A stretch of 64,000 nucleotides of DNA. Origin: Myotis daubentonii (Eukaryota > Chordata > Mammalia > Chiroptera > Vespertilionidae). Positions 47,154 through 60,453 of the stretch are shown here, piece by piece. The stretch covers positions 146,665,549 through 146,729,548 of the forward strand of contig NC_081840.1 of the NCBI RefSeq assembly GCF_963259705.1. Reading direction: 5' to 3'. The notes under the pieces were generated by a model. That model did no database searches. It was given only the letters and a program-made list of their open reading frames with translations, and was not told the DNA's origin. The first letter of the stretch is position 1. Every line of letters starts with the position of its first letter. The position numbers were made by a program, and so were the translations under genes.

Positions 47154-48010
47154 ACAAAGAAACCCCCAAAGGAAAGAGAAGGAGGACTCTCCAGAAAAGC
47201 AGCTAAGTAATACAGAGGCATGCAACGTGACAGAAAAATAATTCAGAATAAGGGTCCTAGAGTGCATAAACCGGATGAAGGAAAAAATCGACAACCTCTG
47301 CAAGAAGCAAGAAGAAACAGATGAAAAAATTGATAACATATGGAAGAAGCTAGAAGCTAGAAGAAAGAGATGAAAAAATCAACAACTTAAGTAAGACCCA
47401 AGAAGAAATGAAGAGTGATATAGCTGCAATGAAAAACTCCATTGAAAGTATCAACAGTAGACTAGGAGAAGCGGAGGACCGAATTAGTGAATTAGAAGAC
47501 AAGGAAGCAAAACACACCCAAAATGTACTGCAATTGGAGAAAAAAATTAAAAGACAGGAGGAGAGCCTAAGGGAGCTTTGGGACAACATGAAAAGAAACA
47601 ACATACGAATAATAGGAGTACCAGAACAACAGAAGGATGAACAAGGATTAGAAAACCTATTCGAAGAAATAATATCAGAAAACTTCCCTGAGGTGGGGAA
47701 GAAAAAAGTCACACAAGCCCAGAGAGTCCCAAACAAGGTGAACCCGAAAAGACCCACACCAAGGCACATCATAATTACCATGGCAAATGTTCAGGACAAA
47801 GAGAGAATCTTACAGGCTGCAAGAGAGAGACAGAAAGTTACATACAAGGGATCTCCCATTAGATTGTCAAATGATTTCTCAACAGAAACACATCAGGCCA
47901 GAAAAGAATGGACTGAAATTTACAAAGTGATGCAAAGCAAAGGACTGAATCCAAGAATATTCTATCCAGCAAGGCTATCATTCAAACTTGAAGGGGAAAT
48001 AAGAAGCTAA
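47146..48010 (+). pseudogene. L1 ORF1 (RNA-binding chaperone), disabled
   Basis: ORF1 protein binds L1 RNA and forms trimers needed for retrotransposition. The start ATG at 47146 (MGRQRNPQRKEKE) is open for 31 codons, then TAA (47239-47241) is a nonsense change in an otherwise continuous frame. A frameshift lies near 47356-47375. From about 47376 to the stop at 48008-48010 the frame is open and shows a coiled coil ('SIESINSRLGEAEDRISELE'), an RRM-like block ('NNIRIIGVPEQQ') and the C-terminal domain ('PTPRHIIITMANVQDKERIL'). Thus the two lesions hit the N-terminal third only. A methionine at 47408 could start a shorter product of 200 residues. Confidence 0.9.
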
Positions 48011-48134
48011 ACAGACAAAAAAAGGCTAAGGGAGTTTATCACCACCAAGCCAGCAATGCAAGGAATGCTAAAGGGACTGGTATAAAAAGAAGAAATAAAA
48101 AGCTCAGAAAGAAAACAGCCACACAAAAAAAGCA

Positions 48135-51100
48135 ATGGCTACAAACAAGGACCTTTCAATAATAACTTTAAACATAAATGGACTAAATGCTCCAAACAAA
48201 AGACATCGAGTGGCTGAATGGATAAAAAAACATGACCCATACATCTGCTGTCTACAAGAAACCCACCTCATTAGAAGGGACTCACACAGACTGAAAGTGA
48301 AAGGATGGAAAAATATTTTTCAGGCAAATGGAAAGGAAAAGAAAGCTGGGGTAGCAATACTTATATTGGACAAAATAGACCTCAAAGTGAAGGCCATAAT
48401 AAGAGATAAGGAAGGCCACTTCATAATACTAAAGGGTTCAATACAACAAGAAGATATAACCCTGGTAAACATATATGCACCCAATGCAGGAGCACCCAAA
48501 TTCATAAAAAAACTCCTGGAAGATATCAAAGGAGAGATCGACAACAATACAATCATAGTAGGAGACTTTAATACACCACTGACAGCACTGGATAAGCCCT
48601 CTAAACAAACAATCAGCAAAGATACAGCAATCCTAAATGACTCACTAGATCAGATGGACTTAATAGACATCTTCAGAACACTTCACCCCAAAGCCAGGGA
48701 ATATACATTCTACTCAAATGCTCATAAGACATATTCAAAAATAGACCATATATTGGGTCACAAGCAAAGTATCCCCAAATTCAAGAAGATTGAAATCATA
48801 AAAAGCGTCTTCGCAGACCACGATGGCATAATATTAGAAATAAACTACAATAAAAACAACCCAAAATACTCAAACACCTGGAAGCTGAATAGCATGCTAT
48901 TAAATATTGATTGGGTTACCAATGAGATCAAAGAAGAAATTAAAAACATCCTGGAAACTAATGACAATGAAAACACAACAATCCAAAACCTATGGGACAC
49001 AATGAAAGCAGTCCTGAGAGGGAACTTTTTAGCTCTACAGGCCTATCTCAAAAAACAAGAAAAAATGGTAGTAAATCATCTAACTCTACAACTCAAAGAA
49101 TTAGAAAGAGAGCAACAAGAAAACCCCAGAGTGAGAAGAAGGAAGGAGATAATAAAGCTTAGAGCAGAAATAAATGACATAGAGACCAAAAAAACAATAC
49201 AGAAAATCAATGAAACCAAGAGCTGGTTCTTTGAAAGGATAAACAAGATTTACAAACCTCTAGCCAGACTCACCAAGAAGCAGAGAGAGAGGACCCAAAT
49301 AAACAAAATCAGAAACGATAGAGGCGAAATAACAACAGACCCCACAGAAATACAAACGATTGTTAAAAAATACTATGGACAGCACTACTCCAACAAACTA
49401 GACAACCTGGAGGAAATGGACAAATTCCTAGAAAAATACAACATTCCAAAACTCAATCAGGAAGACTCTAAAAATCTCAACAGGCCAATAACTATGGAAG
49501 AAATTGAAGCAGTCATCAAAAAGCTTCCATCAAACAAAAGCCCAGGACCAGACGGCTTCACAGGGGAGTTTTACCAAACATTCAAGGAAGAACTAAAACC
49601 TATCCTCCTCAGACTACTACAAAAAATTCAAGAGGAAGGAACACTTCCAAGCTCATTCTATGAAGCCAGCATCACCCTAATACCAAAACCTGGTAAAGAC
49701 AACACAATGAAAGAGAATTACAGGCCAATATCCCTCATGAACATAGATGCCAAAATCCTTAACAAAATCTTAGAAAATCGGATCCAGCAGTACATCAGAA
49801 AGATCATACACCATGACCAAGTAGGATTTATCCCAGGGATGCAAGGATGGTACAATATCCGCAAATCAATAAACGTGATACATCACATAAACAAATTGAA
49901 AGAAAAAAACCACATGGTCCTATTAATTGATGCAGAAAAAGCATTTGACAAAATTCAACACCCATTTTTGATAAAAACTCTCAGCAAGGTGGGAGTAGAA
50001 GGATCATACCTCAATATAATAAAAGCCATATATGACAGGCCCACAGCCAACATCATACTCAATGGACAAAAACTAACACCATTTCCCCTAAGAACAGGAA
50101 CAAGACAGGGATGCCCCCTCTCACCACTCCTGTTCAACATAGTACTGGAAGTGTTAGCCATTGCAATTCGGCAAGAAGAAGAAATAAAAGGCATCCAAAT
50201 TGGAAAAGAGGAAGTAAAACTGTCCTTATTTGCAGACGACATGATATTATACATACAAAACCCTAGAGATTCCATCAAAAAGCTACTAGACTTAATACAT
50301 GAATTTGGCAATGTAGCAGGATACAAAATTAACCCCAAGAAATCTGAGGCATTTCTATACACCAATAGTGAACTTTCAGAAAGAGAGATTATAAAAACAA
50401 TCCCGTTTACCATCGCACCAAAAAAATTAAGCTACCTAGGAATAAACTTAACTAAAGAGGTAAAAGACCTCTACTCAGAAAACTACAGGACGTTGAAAAA
50501 AGATATAGAGGAAGACATAAACAGATGGAAGAACATACCGTGTTCATGGATTGGTAGAATCAACATCATTAAAATGTCCATACTACCCAAAGCAATCTAT
50601 AAATTCAACGCACTTCCCATTAAAATACCAACAGCATACTTCAGAGATCTAGAACGAACTTTCCAAAAATTCATCTGGAATAAAAAAAGACCCCTAATAG
50701 CTGCAGCAATCCTGAAAAAGAACAAAGTAGGTGGGATCTCAATACCAGATATCAAGTTGTATTACAAAGCCACTGTTCTCAAAACTGCCTGGTACTGGCA
50801 CAAGAATAGGCATATAGATCAATGGAATAGAATAGAGAGCCCAGAAATCGGCCCAAACCAATATGCTCAATTAATATTTGACAAAGGAGGCAAGAACATA
50901 CAATGGAGCCAAGATAGTCTCTTCAACAAATGGTGTTGGGAAAATTGGACAGATATATGCAAGAAAATGAAACTAGACCACCAACTTACACCATACACAA
51001 AAATAAACTCAAAATGGATAAAGGACTTAAATGTACGACAGGAAACCATAAAAATTCTAGAAGAATCCAAAGGCAACAAAATCTCAGACATATGCCGAAG

Positions 51101-51960
51101 CAATTTCTTCACTGATACAACTCCTAGGGCACTTGAAACTAAAGAAAAAATGGGACTACATAAAAATAAAAAGCTTCTGCACAGCAAAAGAAACCATCAA
51201 CAAAACAACGAGAAAACCCACTGTGTGGGAAAACATATTTGCCAATGTCATATCTGATAAGGGCCTAATCTCCAGAATTTATAGGGAACTCATACAACTT
51301 AACATAAGGAAGATAAACAATCCAATCAAAAAATGGGCAAAGGACCTAAATAGACACCTTTCAAAAGAGGACATTCAGAAAGCCAAGAGACATATGAAAA
51401 CATGCTCAAAGTCACTAATCATCCGAGAGATGCAAATCAAAACAACAATGAGGTACCATCTCACACCTGTCAGACTGGCTATCATCAATAAATCAACAAA
51501 CGACAAGTGCTGGAGAGGATGTGGAGAAAAAGGACCACTTGTGCACTGCTGGTGGGAATGCAGACTGGTGCAGCCACTATGGAAGACAGTATGGAGTTTC
51601 CTTAAAAAACTGAAAATGGAACTCCCATTTGACCCTGTGATCCCACTTCTAGGAATATATCCCAAGAAACCGGAAACACCAATCAGAAAGGATATATGCA
51701 CCACTATGTTCATAGCAGCACAATTCACCATAGCTAAGATCTGGAAACAGCCTAAGTAAGTGCCCATCAGTAGATGAATGGATTAGAAAACTGTGGTACA
51801 TCTACACGATGGAATACTATGCTGCTGTAAAAAGGAAGGAACTCTTACCATTTGCAACGGCATGGATGGAACTGGAGAGCATTATGCTAAGTGAAATAAG
51901 CCAGTCAATGAAGGAAAAATACCACATGATCTCACTCATTCATGGACAATAGAGACCATT
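48135..51960 (+). pseudogene. L1 ORF2 (endonuclease and reverse transcriptase), 1040 codons open then frameshifted
   Basis: ORF2 protein nicks target DNA and copies RNA at the nick. The first frame runs 48135-51257. Endonuclease motifs: 'TLNINGLN' (residues 11-18), 'CLQETH' with Glu42, 'GDFNTPL' and 'ADHDG'. RT motifs: '[18 protein letters not shown]', '[12 protein letters not shown]', '[14 protein letters not shown]' and the catalytic 'FADDMILY' near residue 700. An extra T at 51133/51134 (about codon 1000) shifts the frame; homology continues in the next frame (to 51759), with the Cys-rich region ('CWRGCGEKG', 'HCWWEC') near 51510-51560. A 4-base duplication (taag, near 51753-51760) shifts it again before the C-terminal end near 51960. 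Endonuclease and RT domains are uninterrupted; the C-terminal segment needed for full activity is out of frame. Spacing to ORF1 is 124 bases. Confidence 0.95.
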
Positions 51961-52238
51961 ATAAACTTTTGAACAATAATAGATACAGAGGCAGAGCTGC
52001 CTCAAACAGATTGTCAAACTGCAGCGGGAAGGCCGGGGAGGGTTGGGGGGCAGGAGGTAGGGGGGTAAGAGATCAACTAAAGGACTTGTATGCATGCATA
52101 TAAGCATAACCAATGGACATAAGACACTGGGGAATAGGGGAGGCTAGGGGACTGTCTAGGGCGGGGGGATAAAATGGACACATATGTAATACCCTTTGTA
52201 ATACTTTAAGCAATAAAAAGAAAAAAAAGAAATGGCGA

Positions 52239-54885
52239 TTAAAATAGAATTTGTATGAAAGGTGGTGTATTAAATGATAGATATTGAGTCATTTCCTACA
52301 ATCTTCCTCAAGGAATGCTGTCAGCCTGGCTCATGGCACCCAAGAGTATGTTCTTTAGAAGGAAAATTTAATAACCACATTAAAACAAAACAAAACATTG
52401 GATACTAAAATATTGAACTCAAGAATATAGCCAGCATGCTACCTGATTACCCTGTAATGAATCCTAAGAGCTGACAGACTCTACCCTCATTACAAAGCTT
52501 CCAACCAGCTTTATAGTGTCTCATCTTTAAATATGAATGAATAATCATTTTTGAGATAAATCTTCATCATAAAGTGAAAAACAAACAAAACAAACAAATT
52601 ATAAACAACAAAAGAAAGCAGAATAAAGGGATGTAGATGAAACACAGCTAATGACGGGAACACACACATAACAAATTAACTATGCCATGCAAATAATATT
52701 ATAAAACAGATGAGACAAGATATTGCATTAACAAAACAAATAAGTAACAATCATACAGAAAGAATGAACTTGTATAAGTTAACATTTTAATTGCCAAGTA
52801 AAATTTTAGAATAAGTTTTGGAATGTAAATTTAAAGGTGTCCTCAGAAAATAACACAAAAGAAAAAAATAATTTATTAATAGGGCTAAATATTAAGAGAT
52901 CTGGCGGATTGATCCAATAGATATATAAGAGTTTTTAAAAAAGAAAAATATTAAGAAATAAGACAAGGAAATTTCTTAGAATAGAGTGAAACAAGTCTTT
53001 AGATGTGTAGCATATGTGAAAAATTCAAGAAAAAATAAGTCATAATATACAAATTAACCATTACCAGAAAGGCAATTGCTTTTTAACAGGTTTTCAACTC
53101 CTTAAAAATTCAGAGGAAACAGAATTGAATAAACAGCTAAATTAACAATAAAGTAAGAAAGTAAAAAAGTGTATTTTCAGAAAAGCAAAGCATCACAAAA
53201 TTTACCTCCCTCCTACTCTTGTTAGGGAGTCATTTAATGATGTGTTCAGAAGAACAAAGGGTACAAAAAACCCCAACAAACAAAAAGATGATTTGTAATT
53301 CAAGAAAGAAGGATTGCAAAACAGGAAGTCTGGGGCAAATGCTCTCAGGATGACAGCTGTGCCTTGGCTCCCCGTGACCACATGCTGCCCTTCTTAAAAC
53401 AATCATAGTGCAAAGGTTAATGCAATGGTTTGATTGACCAGACTTGATTCAGTACCCCCTTTCCCTGCCCAAGTCGAATGTTGGGCTGAATTTAAAAAAT
53501 CACAGAATTCTGAGTTGGAGAAGTGGAACAGCAGATCCCAGTTTGCTAAAGAGAAGGCAAAACTGTAATATAATCACTAGATGAGTTATGCCCTGACAAT
53601 TACATCATTAATTTTTTTTCTATTTTGATGGGAAATTGTAATATTACACTATTATTGAACAAATGGAACTATTATATGTCTATATAATTGATTTGCTGTA
53701 TCGTTGATGATCTTATTTGTAACCCTTGCAAAATGTTTTTCATTCATGGAATTTGGAGAGTGGGGGTATTAGTGCCTTATCATCCCCTAACAAAGTATGA
53801 TGATAAACATTCCATTGCTGGAAAGGTGACATGTTACTAGAAAAAATATATGCTATAGTTCCTATAATGACTGCTTTCCATGCTTTCATTGTTTTTAAAA
53901 TGCTGTTTCCCAGCATTAGACCCATCTTTCTTATGTGGTGGAATTCCCCAATGTGAGTGGTGGGAGCCATAGCCCTGTCCACCCTCCCCTCCTTAACTGT
54001 TCTTCCTGCATCACTCCCACAGCAGAGAAACCCTTCTTCTCCTATCAAGGAGACAGCCAGACTCCAAAGATAGCTTCAGCAATGACACTCTCTAATGACT
54101 TTGAAACTGGAGCAAGTGTCAGAAAGGCAAATAAAAGCTGAGATTTGATTTGGACTATTAGGTCTGTGGTCAGTGGTAGGATTTGTAAATAATGGGAACA
54201 CTTTAGTCTTTTGACTAGATTATTTTTTCTACAAAGCCTCATTTGGAATCTGTTGTTTGCTTAGTCTGATTTTTTAGTCCTCTTATAGACTACAAGATAT
54301 ACCTAAAAGCCTTGACAATTCCATATTCCCTACATAGTAGGTTTCTATTCTTTTGCAGCAGATAAAAAACCCTAAGTATACTGATATCATTGCTTAATTA
54401 TTGTGACGTTTTATTGGAAGAATTCAAATGCTGCATTCCCTAAATAAATTCTTAAAATTGTATACATTTCAGAGCAGCGTGGAGGGTATTGAAATTATTC
54501 AGAAAAAGGCTTCTTTGGCTTTCTGTCTTTTGGATCCAGTAAACAAAGGTACCACATCTGAGTTATCATTGACTTGATTTTAATAATTCAGAATTTAAAG
54601 TCATAATATTTTTAAATGCTATATGATAATGCAAAATAAAATTGCCTTCATAAGACAATGTTAAAACATTAATACTGCATTCCACTATTGAATGTCAGAA
54701 TATTTGAAATATTAATTTTAGGTTCAAACTTTTAAGTATTTCCTCATTTTAATTTTCATTAATAAATCAGTTCTGTCCTTTGTTAATAAAAGACTATCAT
54801 TGCCTAATAATTTACACTTTTGATAGAGCCCAGGTCACTGGGGCTACCACATGGGCATTTGTCCTATTAATAGACTCCCTTAAGG
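52239..54885. other. AT-rich unique DNA, no gene recognised
   Basis: About 2.6 kb without convincing coding signal or named repeat. Short open frames near 53740-54240 on both strands overlap each other and have no motif. Confidence 0.45.
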
Positions 54886-54887
54886 AC

Positions 54888-55365
54888 AAAGAAAGGGGAC
54901 AGCCCAAGTGCCCATCAGTAGATGAGTGGATAAAAATGCTGTGGTACATTTACACCATGGAATACTATGTAGCTGTAGAAAAGAAAGATCTCTTACCCTT
55001 TGAGACAGCATGGAGGGACCTGGAGATGATTATGCTAAGTGAAATAACCAGTCAGAGAAAGACAAGTATTACATGATCTCACTTATAGGTGGAATCTAAT
55101 GAACAAAATAAACTGACCAACAAAATAGGTCCAGAGGCATGGAAGCATGGAACAGACTGAAGAATCTCAGAAGGAAGAAGTGGGGGGGGTGGAGGGGGGA
55201 GAATTAACTAAAGAATTTATATGCATATATGCATAGCCTATGGACACAGACAATAGTGTGGTGAAGGCCTGGGGTGGGGCGAGAACTGGGTGGAGGGGGG
55301 CATAGGGGAAGGAAATAAGGGACATCTGTAATACTCTCACCAATAAAAATAAACTTTTAAAAAAG
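54888..55365 (+). mobile_element. 5'-truncated L1 (ORF2 end and 3' UTR), sense
   Basis: 'cccaagtgcccatcagtaga' starts the homology to 51750 onward of the full-length copy. 'AMEYYVAVEKKDLLPFETAW'-like coding follows, then a 3' UTR with a G-rich run (55180-55198), 'atatgcatagcctatggaca' and 'ccaataaaaataaac' with an A-rich tail. It is diverged, so older than the full-length L1. Confidence 0.9.
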
Positions 55366-56755
55366 GGAAATGATTGATAACAACTCTGGGTATGTACCCA
55401 AAGGTCTAACTTGTTGAAAAAGTATTTTATTTTGTTAAAGTACAATGTTAGAAGTGTAGAAAGCCAAAGTTTAGTGGATAAAATATGCCTTTGAAATTTT
55501 CTGTATAGAAGTGCAGTGAAGGAAATTTTAGTCACAAGAATCTTAGTTAAAATGTGTTGACAGGACATTTTAAAAATTCATTAATAATGTATTTTTTTAT
55601 GCTTGAAAACTTCAAAATATCATTACATATTAAAAACCCTATTCATAATATGGGTTTAGGAATTTTGATGAAATATATCTTCAGAGACAGTGTTCGGAGG
55701 GAGGGAGGGATTCCTCACTGACCTCCTGGCCCCTTTGTAACCTTGGAAATCCTACTTAACCTCTTATGCTTCAGTTTCAACATCTACAACAGGGAAGAAG
55801 AAGAAGAAAGACAAAATGTGAATACTTGTAAAGCTGGACATGTGAGAACTTGCAATCAAATTTAACTATTATTGATAATATATCATGCCAATTTTAACTC
55901 ATATATATTTTTGTATGATCTATATATATTTCAAAAATCTACACATGATGTTTTGGATCCATATTCTTCTTCATTCAATTAATTCTTATATTCACCAATA
56001 AATTATGAACAAGTATTATATCAACAGCAATTTCACATAGAATTTTATTTCTTAAGACAAAATGGGCAAATTCTTGGAGAAAGAAATGCAAAAGGTTTTC
56101 CTTGTCAAGCATTCTTCATAGCTATCCCTGTATCTGAAGTGTAGGCATGCATTACAATTATTTTTGCTGAGTACATTCCATTAAGAATGTTAGAAAAGAA
56201 TGCTTTAACTATTAGGTATAATACATTATGCAGAAACATCCCTCATAAAGAAGGAAATGGAAGCAATTATAATATTTGCCTAATTTGAAAATGTTCATAT
56301 GGCCTTAACAAAATACATTTTCTCCTGAAAGACTAAGAATGGGAATAGTATGGGTGGAAATGTCAAGTTCTAGTCAGTTTTTGAAAAGTTAATATTCTGT
56401 TTCTTGCCTCTTTCTCACTTTTCAAGTGAAAGCCTTTGGGTAAACATGAATGTGTATCTAAGAATCTATTTATTTTCAATGATAATTTCTGGCATGTGAT
56501 TTTTCTCTGGGAATGTTACCAAAGCAGATATTATTTTTTTATTGACTCACACTATTTGAACAAATCATTTAATGTAGCAAAAATAATAGCTTTTGCTTTT
56601 ATTTATAGGCTTTTCCCTTACTAAAGCACATACTGCTGCGGAAATGGGGGAAAGGGGTGTTCTATTAATCATTCAAGAATGGTGTGGAATAAAAGGGAGT
56701 TCAGGGGATAGAAAATTAGTGACTGAATCATCTTTTGACTTGGGCACCTATGGTT

Positions 56756-56756
<1 letters not shown>

Positions 56757-56797
<41 letters not shown>
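56757..56797. repeat. (CA)n microsatellite
   Basis: About 20 perfect CA units, followed by looser CA-rich sequence to 56830. Confidence 0.95.
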
Positions 56798-56798
<1 letters not shown>

Positions 56799-59403
56799 CT
56801 TGTGCATTCACACATACACTCACACACTCGTGAAATTCAACCTTGACTTGTTAATGGGTTATCCACAATGCACAAACTCACTGGAATAGATGATTACTTT
56901 ATCCTTTGTATGGCTTTGTCTGAAAAGTTGTGGCTATGGACACTTCAAGGTTCTGTGAGTTCTTCTATTAGTTTGCAACATTACAAGGATGCTTTTCTAC
57001 CAGCAGAACATTGGCCATAAATGTCTACTAGTCAAAATAACTGTGGCAGTTTTATAAGGCTTGTACATGTATATTCCCCCACTGCTTCTCCTTAAATTAC
57101 TAAGAATGCAAAAATAACCAATAGTTTGACCTCTTAAATCACAAATTGGATAGGCTTACCATTAAAATGTGTTGTAAATGTGTTTCCCATTTTTAGCTCA
57201 TTTAACATGTTCAGCAGCAAGCCTTCCAATATTTTGAGTTATTTTTAGTATTTTTTACTTCACAGAAGCATTAGATGATATTTTTCAAGCCATCAAGTGG
57301 TATTTAAAAGACTAGAATACAATTCGAATGTTGCTAATAGGATGTTATTAACTATCCATGTAAAAGATAAAGAATATAAAAGATACAATAGGCTCAGAAG
57401 TTATTTGGTTTTGTAATAATCATCTTGATAGTTTTCATTGTGAAACATTAACTTGTTCAATTTGGAAAGTTATATGACAATATCACATCCATAGAGTGAA
57501 AAAGGGTAAACTAGAATTAATATTTATAATGTAAAAATTATTATCCTGCAAGTTAAAGAAATTCCCAATAACAAATAAAAAACAAATAAAATTATTTGAA
57601 ATCCAACACCCTTCAAGTTTATCGATGTTTCACATTAATATTAGAATATTGCATATTAATTAGTACAAGTAGGATATCCATCTGGCATTTTCTTCCCTAA
57701 AGCAAGTTGATTCATTTATCTTCACTTTCATTTACCTGAAAAATATTTTTAAAGCCTAAGGAAATATGTAAGTTTTAAAAAGTAATCTTTGATCTTAATT
57801 TCTGTGTATGCTATGGATTTTCTCTGGCATAGTTGAGAATATTAAAATGCTATAGCAAGTGTGGAATAAAGTATCTGGTATCTAAGTACAAGATCTGGCC
57901 ATAGGTCACCAAGTAGTGATGTCATGTCAGAGATATTTTTCATAGATCTCTTTCATGGATCACAAATTTAAAATGACAGGTCACAATTATTACTATCAAC
58001 TAGAGTTCAGAGATGTATTAACGAGCTGGAACGATGACCAAGAACAATTCAAATGTTCTTGTCATATACAATCGGGACCTGGTCTACACCCAAGCATTTC
58101 ATTCAATGGATTGGAATGTGATTTTAAAGGGGGCAGATTTAAAAGGAGGTGTCAGCTCAATCTCAGTTTACATAAATGCTGTAATCTAAATTCACTTATC
58201 CTTTATTTTAAAATAATTACCACACGATGGGATCCACTACAATTTTCAAAAGAAATATTCCTTTATGTAAAAGACAATATATTTTTATATTGCTATTTTT
58301 GGATTATTCAAGGATCTCATAAAGTATAAGCTGATCTCTTTCTCTGGGTTCTTAAATATCCCTACAAGTGACACTTCCTTCAGACTAAGCTCTTCTGCGC
58401 AAGATCTTTCCAATCCCCTCTGTCATTTCAACACCTTTCAAATTGCCTTAAAAGTAAAGCTAGAACAGGGAGGAGATGTCATTTCTGTGCAAGCAGGTTA
58501 CATTTCAGAGAAAAGTACTACATAGGTATAAAACACTACTATTGGAAGACTAAACCCTGAATGTAAAGTAAGGAAGCCTTTTCCCCTTTCTTTTCATCTT
58601 GGGAAGTATTGTGTGGCTTATAATAAGCCAAAGGAAATGAAAGTGTTGATGAGAGAGATAGGCTTGCAGGTGGTTGATAAGGGCCATGATTACCTGCTCT
58701 TTGCTGATGAGCAGCATGTAGTACTGCCAACCTGTATTGTATTTCAGAAAGTATGACAAAGGTAGAAACGTGTTCCATTAAAGTCAGATTCTAAATGTGT
58801 TTCATTAAAACAAGGTTTTGGGAGCTATCCAAATGATGTGTAGGTTTGCATAGATAGAAAATTGAAGCAATTTAATTTCTCAATGAAAAGGTACGTTTTC
58901 TGTTTCTTTGAATTGGCTATTTATCATTTGTACAGAGATCCTCTATTTAAAGGATGATAATAGTGAGTAATGACCTCAAAAATAAAATTGTAGCACCTAT
59001 TACTGCTTAAATAACCTAGTTCATTCAGCCAAACAAAAGGTTTAAAGTAATGGATTTAGCAGCTTTCAACTATGCAGTCCATATTTGTGTCAAGTAAAAA
59101 ATTAAATCACTGCTATGAATGAAAGCAGGACAGACGTTGTAGCAGTTTACATATGGTAATTTCACAACAAATATGAAGCACTGATTCTATGTTTTAAAGT
59201 AAATGTTGTGTTGCTTTTCCAGAGAAAGAACCCTGATGCTATTATTATTTTTTTAAAGGAATTCTGATCTAAAATTACATAACTCTTTCCAGCTTTCTCT
59301 CTCTCATTTTGAATCTATATTATTTATATTGTAATTTCTTAGAAGCAGTTTTTGACTTTATTAGTACACTTTAAATGTGTTATTATTTCCACCTCTTTCC
59401 CAA

Positions 59404-59452
59404 CACACACACACACACACACACACAGACAGACACACACACACACACACAC
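59404..59452. repeat. (CA)n microsatellite, interrupted
   Basis: CA units interrupted by a short CAGA stretch at its middle. Confidence 0.93.
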
Positions 59453-59666
59453 TTCCCTTCAATTAAGTAAATGTTAGTTAATGGGATAAACAAATAGTCC
59501 ACTTGAGTTCTAAAGTGTTTCCCAATGCTTAATATGCAATGTGACTTAGCAAAATAAAAATGAGTACAAAATATGTATCTAGCTTTTTCTTTTATGTATT
59601 AACTGTACAGAAATTGCTATTTGGTGGTGCCAATGCACTCTTTAAATTAGAGTGTAAGGACTAGTT

Positions 59667-59901
59667 CAGTGATGGTGAACCTATGACAGGTGTGTCAGAG
59701 GTCACAAGCGAACTCATTTTTTTGGTTGAATTTTCTTTGTTAAATGGCATTTAAATATATAAAATAAATATCAAAAATATACATCTTTGTTTTACTATGG
59801 TTGCAAATATAAAAAAATTTCTATATGTGACATGGCACCAGAGTTAAGTTAGGGTTATTCAAAATGCTGACACGCTGAGCTCAAAAGGTTCGCCATCACT
59901 A
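59667..59901. mobile_element. Non-autonomous hAT transposon, 235 bp, with TSD
   Basis: Terminal inverted repeats: left CAGTGATGGTGAACCTATGA; right end complemented reads TAGTGATGGCGAACCTTTTG. An 8-bp target-site duplication flanks it: GACTAGTT (59659-59666) and GATTAGTT (59902-59909), one mismatch. The interior is AT-rich and non-coding. This matches the young small hAT families known from vesper bats. Confidence 0.92.
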
Positions 59902-60453
59902 GATTAGTTTAATATTTTTATGAAATGTTTTAGTCTAATTCTTTCATATTTTTGTCTCAAGGTCTTAGATTAAAAACACTATGTTCCTCATGCTTCAAAG
60001 TCAATACATTAGCTAGAAATTATCCTAAATATAAGGAACTTTAATCCTAATGTTATTACTATATTTCCATTCCTGGTATTTTATTCACAGATGAAGATAT
60101 AAGGCATACTGATTAGGGAGGGATAAGATGAAGTTTGAACTAGTGGTTTCATAATGTAGAAGCAAGAGGACAGTGAGAGGTTTTGCTTAATGTCTTTAAG
60201 ACTCAGTTCTTTTCTACTGTAAAATGGAAAAAAAATACCTATCTCAAAATAGTATGATAAAAATTAAATGAGGTACGTCATAAAGCACTTAGTGGAGCTA
60301 GCTCCATCTTGAGGGAAGATGTGTGGGGGAGCGAGGGACAGGTTTGTGAGCAGAAAAAGAAACAGCTTACTCAAGTCTATTCACCAGGAGCTATATGGGG
60401 AACTGCAGACCAGTTGCTGCACCTGCTATCTCTGCTCAGATGAGTATAGTTAA
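59902..60453. other. Unique AT-rich DNA
   Basis: No feature recognised. Confidence 0.4.

Larger units (their letters stand above)
45144..52227 (+). mobile_element. Full-length L1 retrotransposon, nearly intact, with TSD
   Basis: About 7.1 kb flanked by the 11-bp target-site duplication AGAAATGGCGA (45133-45143 and 52228-52238). Order: 5' UTR (45144-47145), ORF1 (47146-48010), spacer, ORF2 (48135 to about 51960), 3' UTR with a G-rich block (52020-52160), AATAAA and a short impure A tail. Both ORFs show only a few lesions, so it is a young insertion. It is the best reference in the window for the antisense L1 pieces. It cannot be active as it stands. Confidence 0.96.
55366..59666. other. 4.3 kb repeat-poor AT-rich DNA, no gene recognised
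   Basis: Apart from CA microsatellites at 56757-56797 and 59404-59452 I see no mobile element. The longest open frame (57955-58329, 124 codons, plus) has no recognisable domain and no codon signature I can defend. Absence of repeats could mean old unique sequence or constraint; neither can be shown from one genome. Confidence 0.5.

Noticed and set aside
48135..51257. A 1040-codon open frame as a host gene
   Set aside because: Endonuclease and reverse transcriptase motifs, ORF1 upstream and target-site duplication show it is L1 ORF2.
57955..58329. Possible novel 124-residue protein
   Set aside because: No recognisable motif, no neighbouring exon signals and AT-rich context; consistent with chance.
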